A DNA stretch of 6,376 nucleotides from Thermoleophilaceae bacterium (lineage in GTDB: Bacteria > Actinomycetota > Thermoleophilia > Solirubrobacterales > Thermoleophilaceae): NCBI GenBank assembly GCA_013696905.1, contig JACCXP010000188.1, forward strand, positions 1 through 6,376. The letters are read 5' to 3'. The position numbers and the translations under genes were made by a program. Of the stretch, positions 5,639 to 6,376 are shown piece after piece (positions within the stretch are counted from its first letter, which is position 1; every line of letters begins with the position of its first letter). Below the pieces are notes generated by a model that was not told where the DNA came from, searched no databases, and saw only the letters and a program-made list of their open reading frames with translations.

Positions 5639-6376
5639 CTAGCGGTAGAGGGTCACCCAGACCTCGCTGTCCGCGTCGAGCCCGGTCGCGGGCTCCGGCA
5701 CCTCGAGGTAGCCGTCGGCGGCGGTCAGGATCGAGAGCAGGGCCGAGGCGCCGAACAGCGGCGTCGCGACCCCGTCGCGGACCCGTACCTGCACGATGTC
5801 GAGGCGTCCCGCCGCCGAGGCCAGGTCGCGCTCGAGCCGCGCGCGCACGACTGGCTCGGGCGGGGCGTGCGTGCAGCCGCCGACGCGCCGTACGAGCGGC
5901 ACGCCGACGAGCCGGAAGACGACGAGCGCCGAGCGCGGGTTGCCTGGCAGGCCGATCACCGGCACCCCGTCGCAGTCCGCGAGCAACGTCGGCTTGCCGG
6001 GGCGAAGCGCGAGGCCATGGCACCAGATGCCCGGCTCGCCGAGGCCCGCGACGACGGTGGCCGTCTCGTCGCGGGCGCCGACCGAGGACCCGGCCGAGAC
6101 GACGACGACGTCCGAGTCAGACAGGGCGGCGCCGAGCGCCGCGCGCAGCGCATCCGGGTCGTCGCGGACGATCCCGCGCTGGTCGGCCGCGCCGCCCGCC
6201 TCGGCGACGATCGCGCCGAGCGCGACCGAGGAGGCGTCGCGCACCTGGCCCGCGAGGAGCTCTGGGGTCTCGGGCGCCACCACCTCGTCGCCGGTCGAGA
6301 CGATCGCCACCCGCGGGCGGGCGTGGACCGGGACCGCCGTCACGCCCGCCGCCGCGAGCATGCCGAGGTCCTGGGC
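5639..6376 (-). CDS. moeA: MoeA-type molybdopterin molybdenumtransferase, C-terminal part (cut by right edge)
   Basis: The last 245 residues are visible; the N-terminal domains lie beyond base 6376. An ATG at 6361 is internal: the five codons before it (AQDLG) continue the family pattern of a helix leading into domain III. The MoCF-binding domain is clear, with VAIVSTGDEVV (23-33 of the visible part), VRDASSVAL (45-53), VVVSAGSSVGARDET (91-105), LALRPGKPTLLAD (122-134) and IGLPGNPRSA (141-150). Domain IV follows from about 175 (VRARLERDLAS to VWVTLYR) and ends the protein, so this copy has no PBP-like domain. It keeps the ordinary PGNP motif, unlike its partner. It lies 11 bases upstream of the MoeA-PBP gene on the same strand, almost certainly in one operon. 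Paired MoeA proteins may divide metal types or steps; which one does what cannot be told from sequence. Confidence 0.93.
   Translation of the reverse strand, partial: AQDLGMLAAAGVTAVPVHARPRVAIVSTGDEVVAPETPELLAGQVRDASSVALGAIVAEAGGAADQRGIVRDDPDALRAALGAALSDSDVVVVSAGSSVGARDETATVVAGLGEPGIWCHGLALRPGKPTLLADCDGVPVIGLPGNPRSALVVFRLVGVPLVRRVGGCTHAPPEPVVRARLERDLASAAGRLDIVQVRVRDGVATPLFGASALLSILTAADGYLEVPEPATGLDADSEVWVTLYR

Noticed and set aside
1..6376. CRISPR array, insertion sequence ends, riboswitch or strong intrinsic terminator
   Set aside because: No spaced direct repeats, terminal inverted repeats with a transposase, known aptamer pattern, or stable stem followed by a T-run was seen on either strand.

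Overview
The window is very GC-rich DNA, with strong G/C preference at third codon positions in every convincing gene. It fits a high-GC actinobacterium. A Thermoleophilia/Solirubrobacterales-like source is my best guess, from the MoeA-PBP fusion, the small secreted subtilase and the -10-like boxes (TANNNT) lying almost on start codons, which suggest leaderless mRNAs. This placement is inference and no marker gene settles it.

Positions 1-1588 are gene-poor and look like accessory or decaying DNA. On the minus strand there is the 5' part of an unrecognised helical protein that runs off the left edge, and a complete ribbon-helix-helix DNA-binding protein with its own promoter-like boxes. Between these and the tRNA lie two coding scraps: a piece resembling the first helix of NhaA-type Na+/H+ antiporters, and a plus-strand open frame with coding-like base composition but no start codon.

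Positions 1589-2193 hold tRNA-Ser(CGA) followed, on the same minus strand, by tadA, the tRNA adenosine deaminase. The scrappy region lies directly on the 3' side of the tRNA, which is the side where tRNA-targeting integrative elements insert. No integrase or duplicated att site is visible.

Positions 2256-3709, plus strand, hold a secreted subtilisin-family (S8) protease transcribed divergently from tadA. Fourteen bases after it comes a possible 28-residue single-helix membrane peptide that has probably not been annotated.

Positions 3717-6376, minus strand, hold two consecutive moeA-type molybdenum cofactor genes. The upstream one is cut by the right edge. The downstream one is fused to a C-terminal periplasmic-binding-protein-like domain. 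With an 11-base gap they form an operon converging on the protease gene. Together they should act in the last step of molybdenum (or tungsten) cofactor assembly, and the fused domain is a candidate sensor or delivery module. No complete new defence or mobile system is visible. The main items for follow-up are the small membrane peptide, the MoeA-PBP pair, the altered substrate strand of the protease and the tRNA-bordered relic region.
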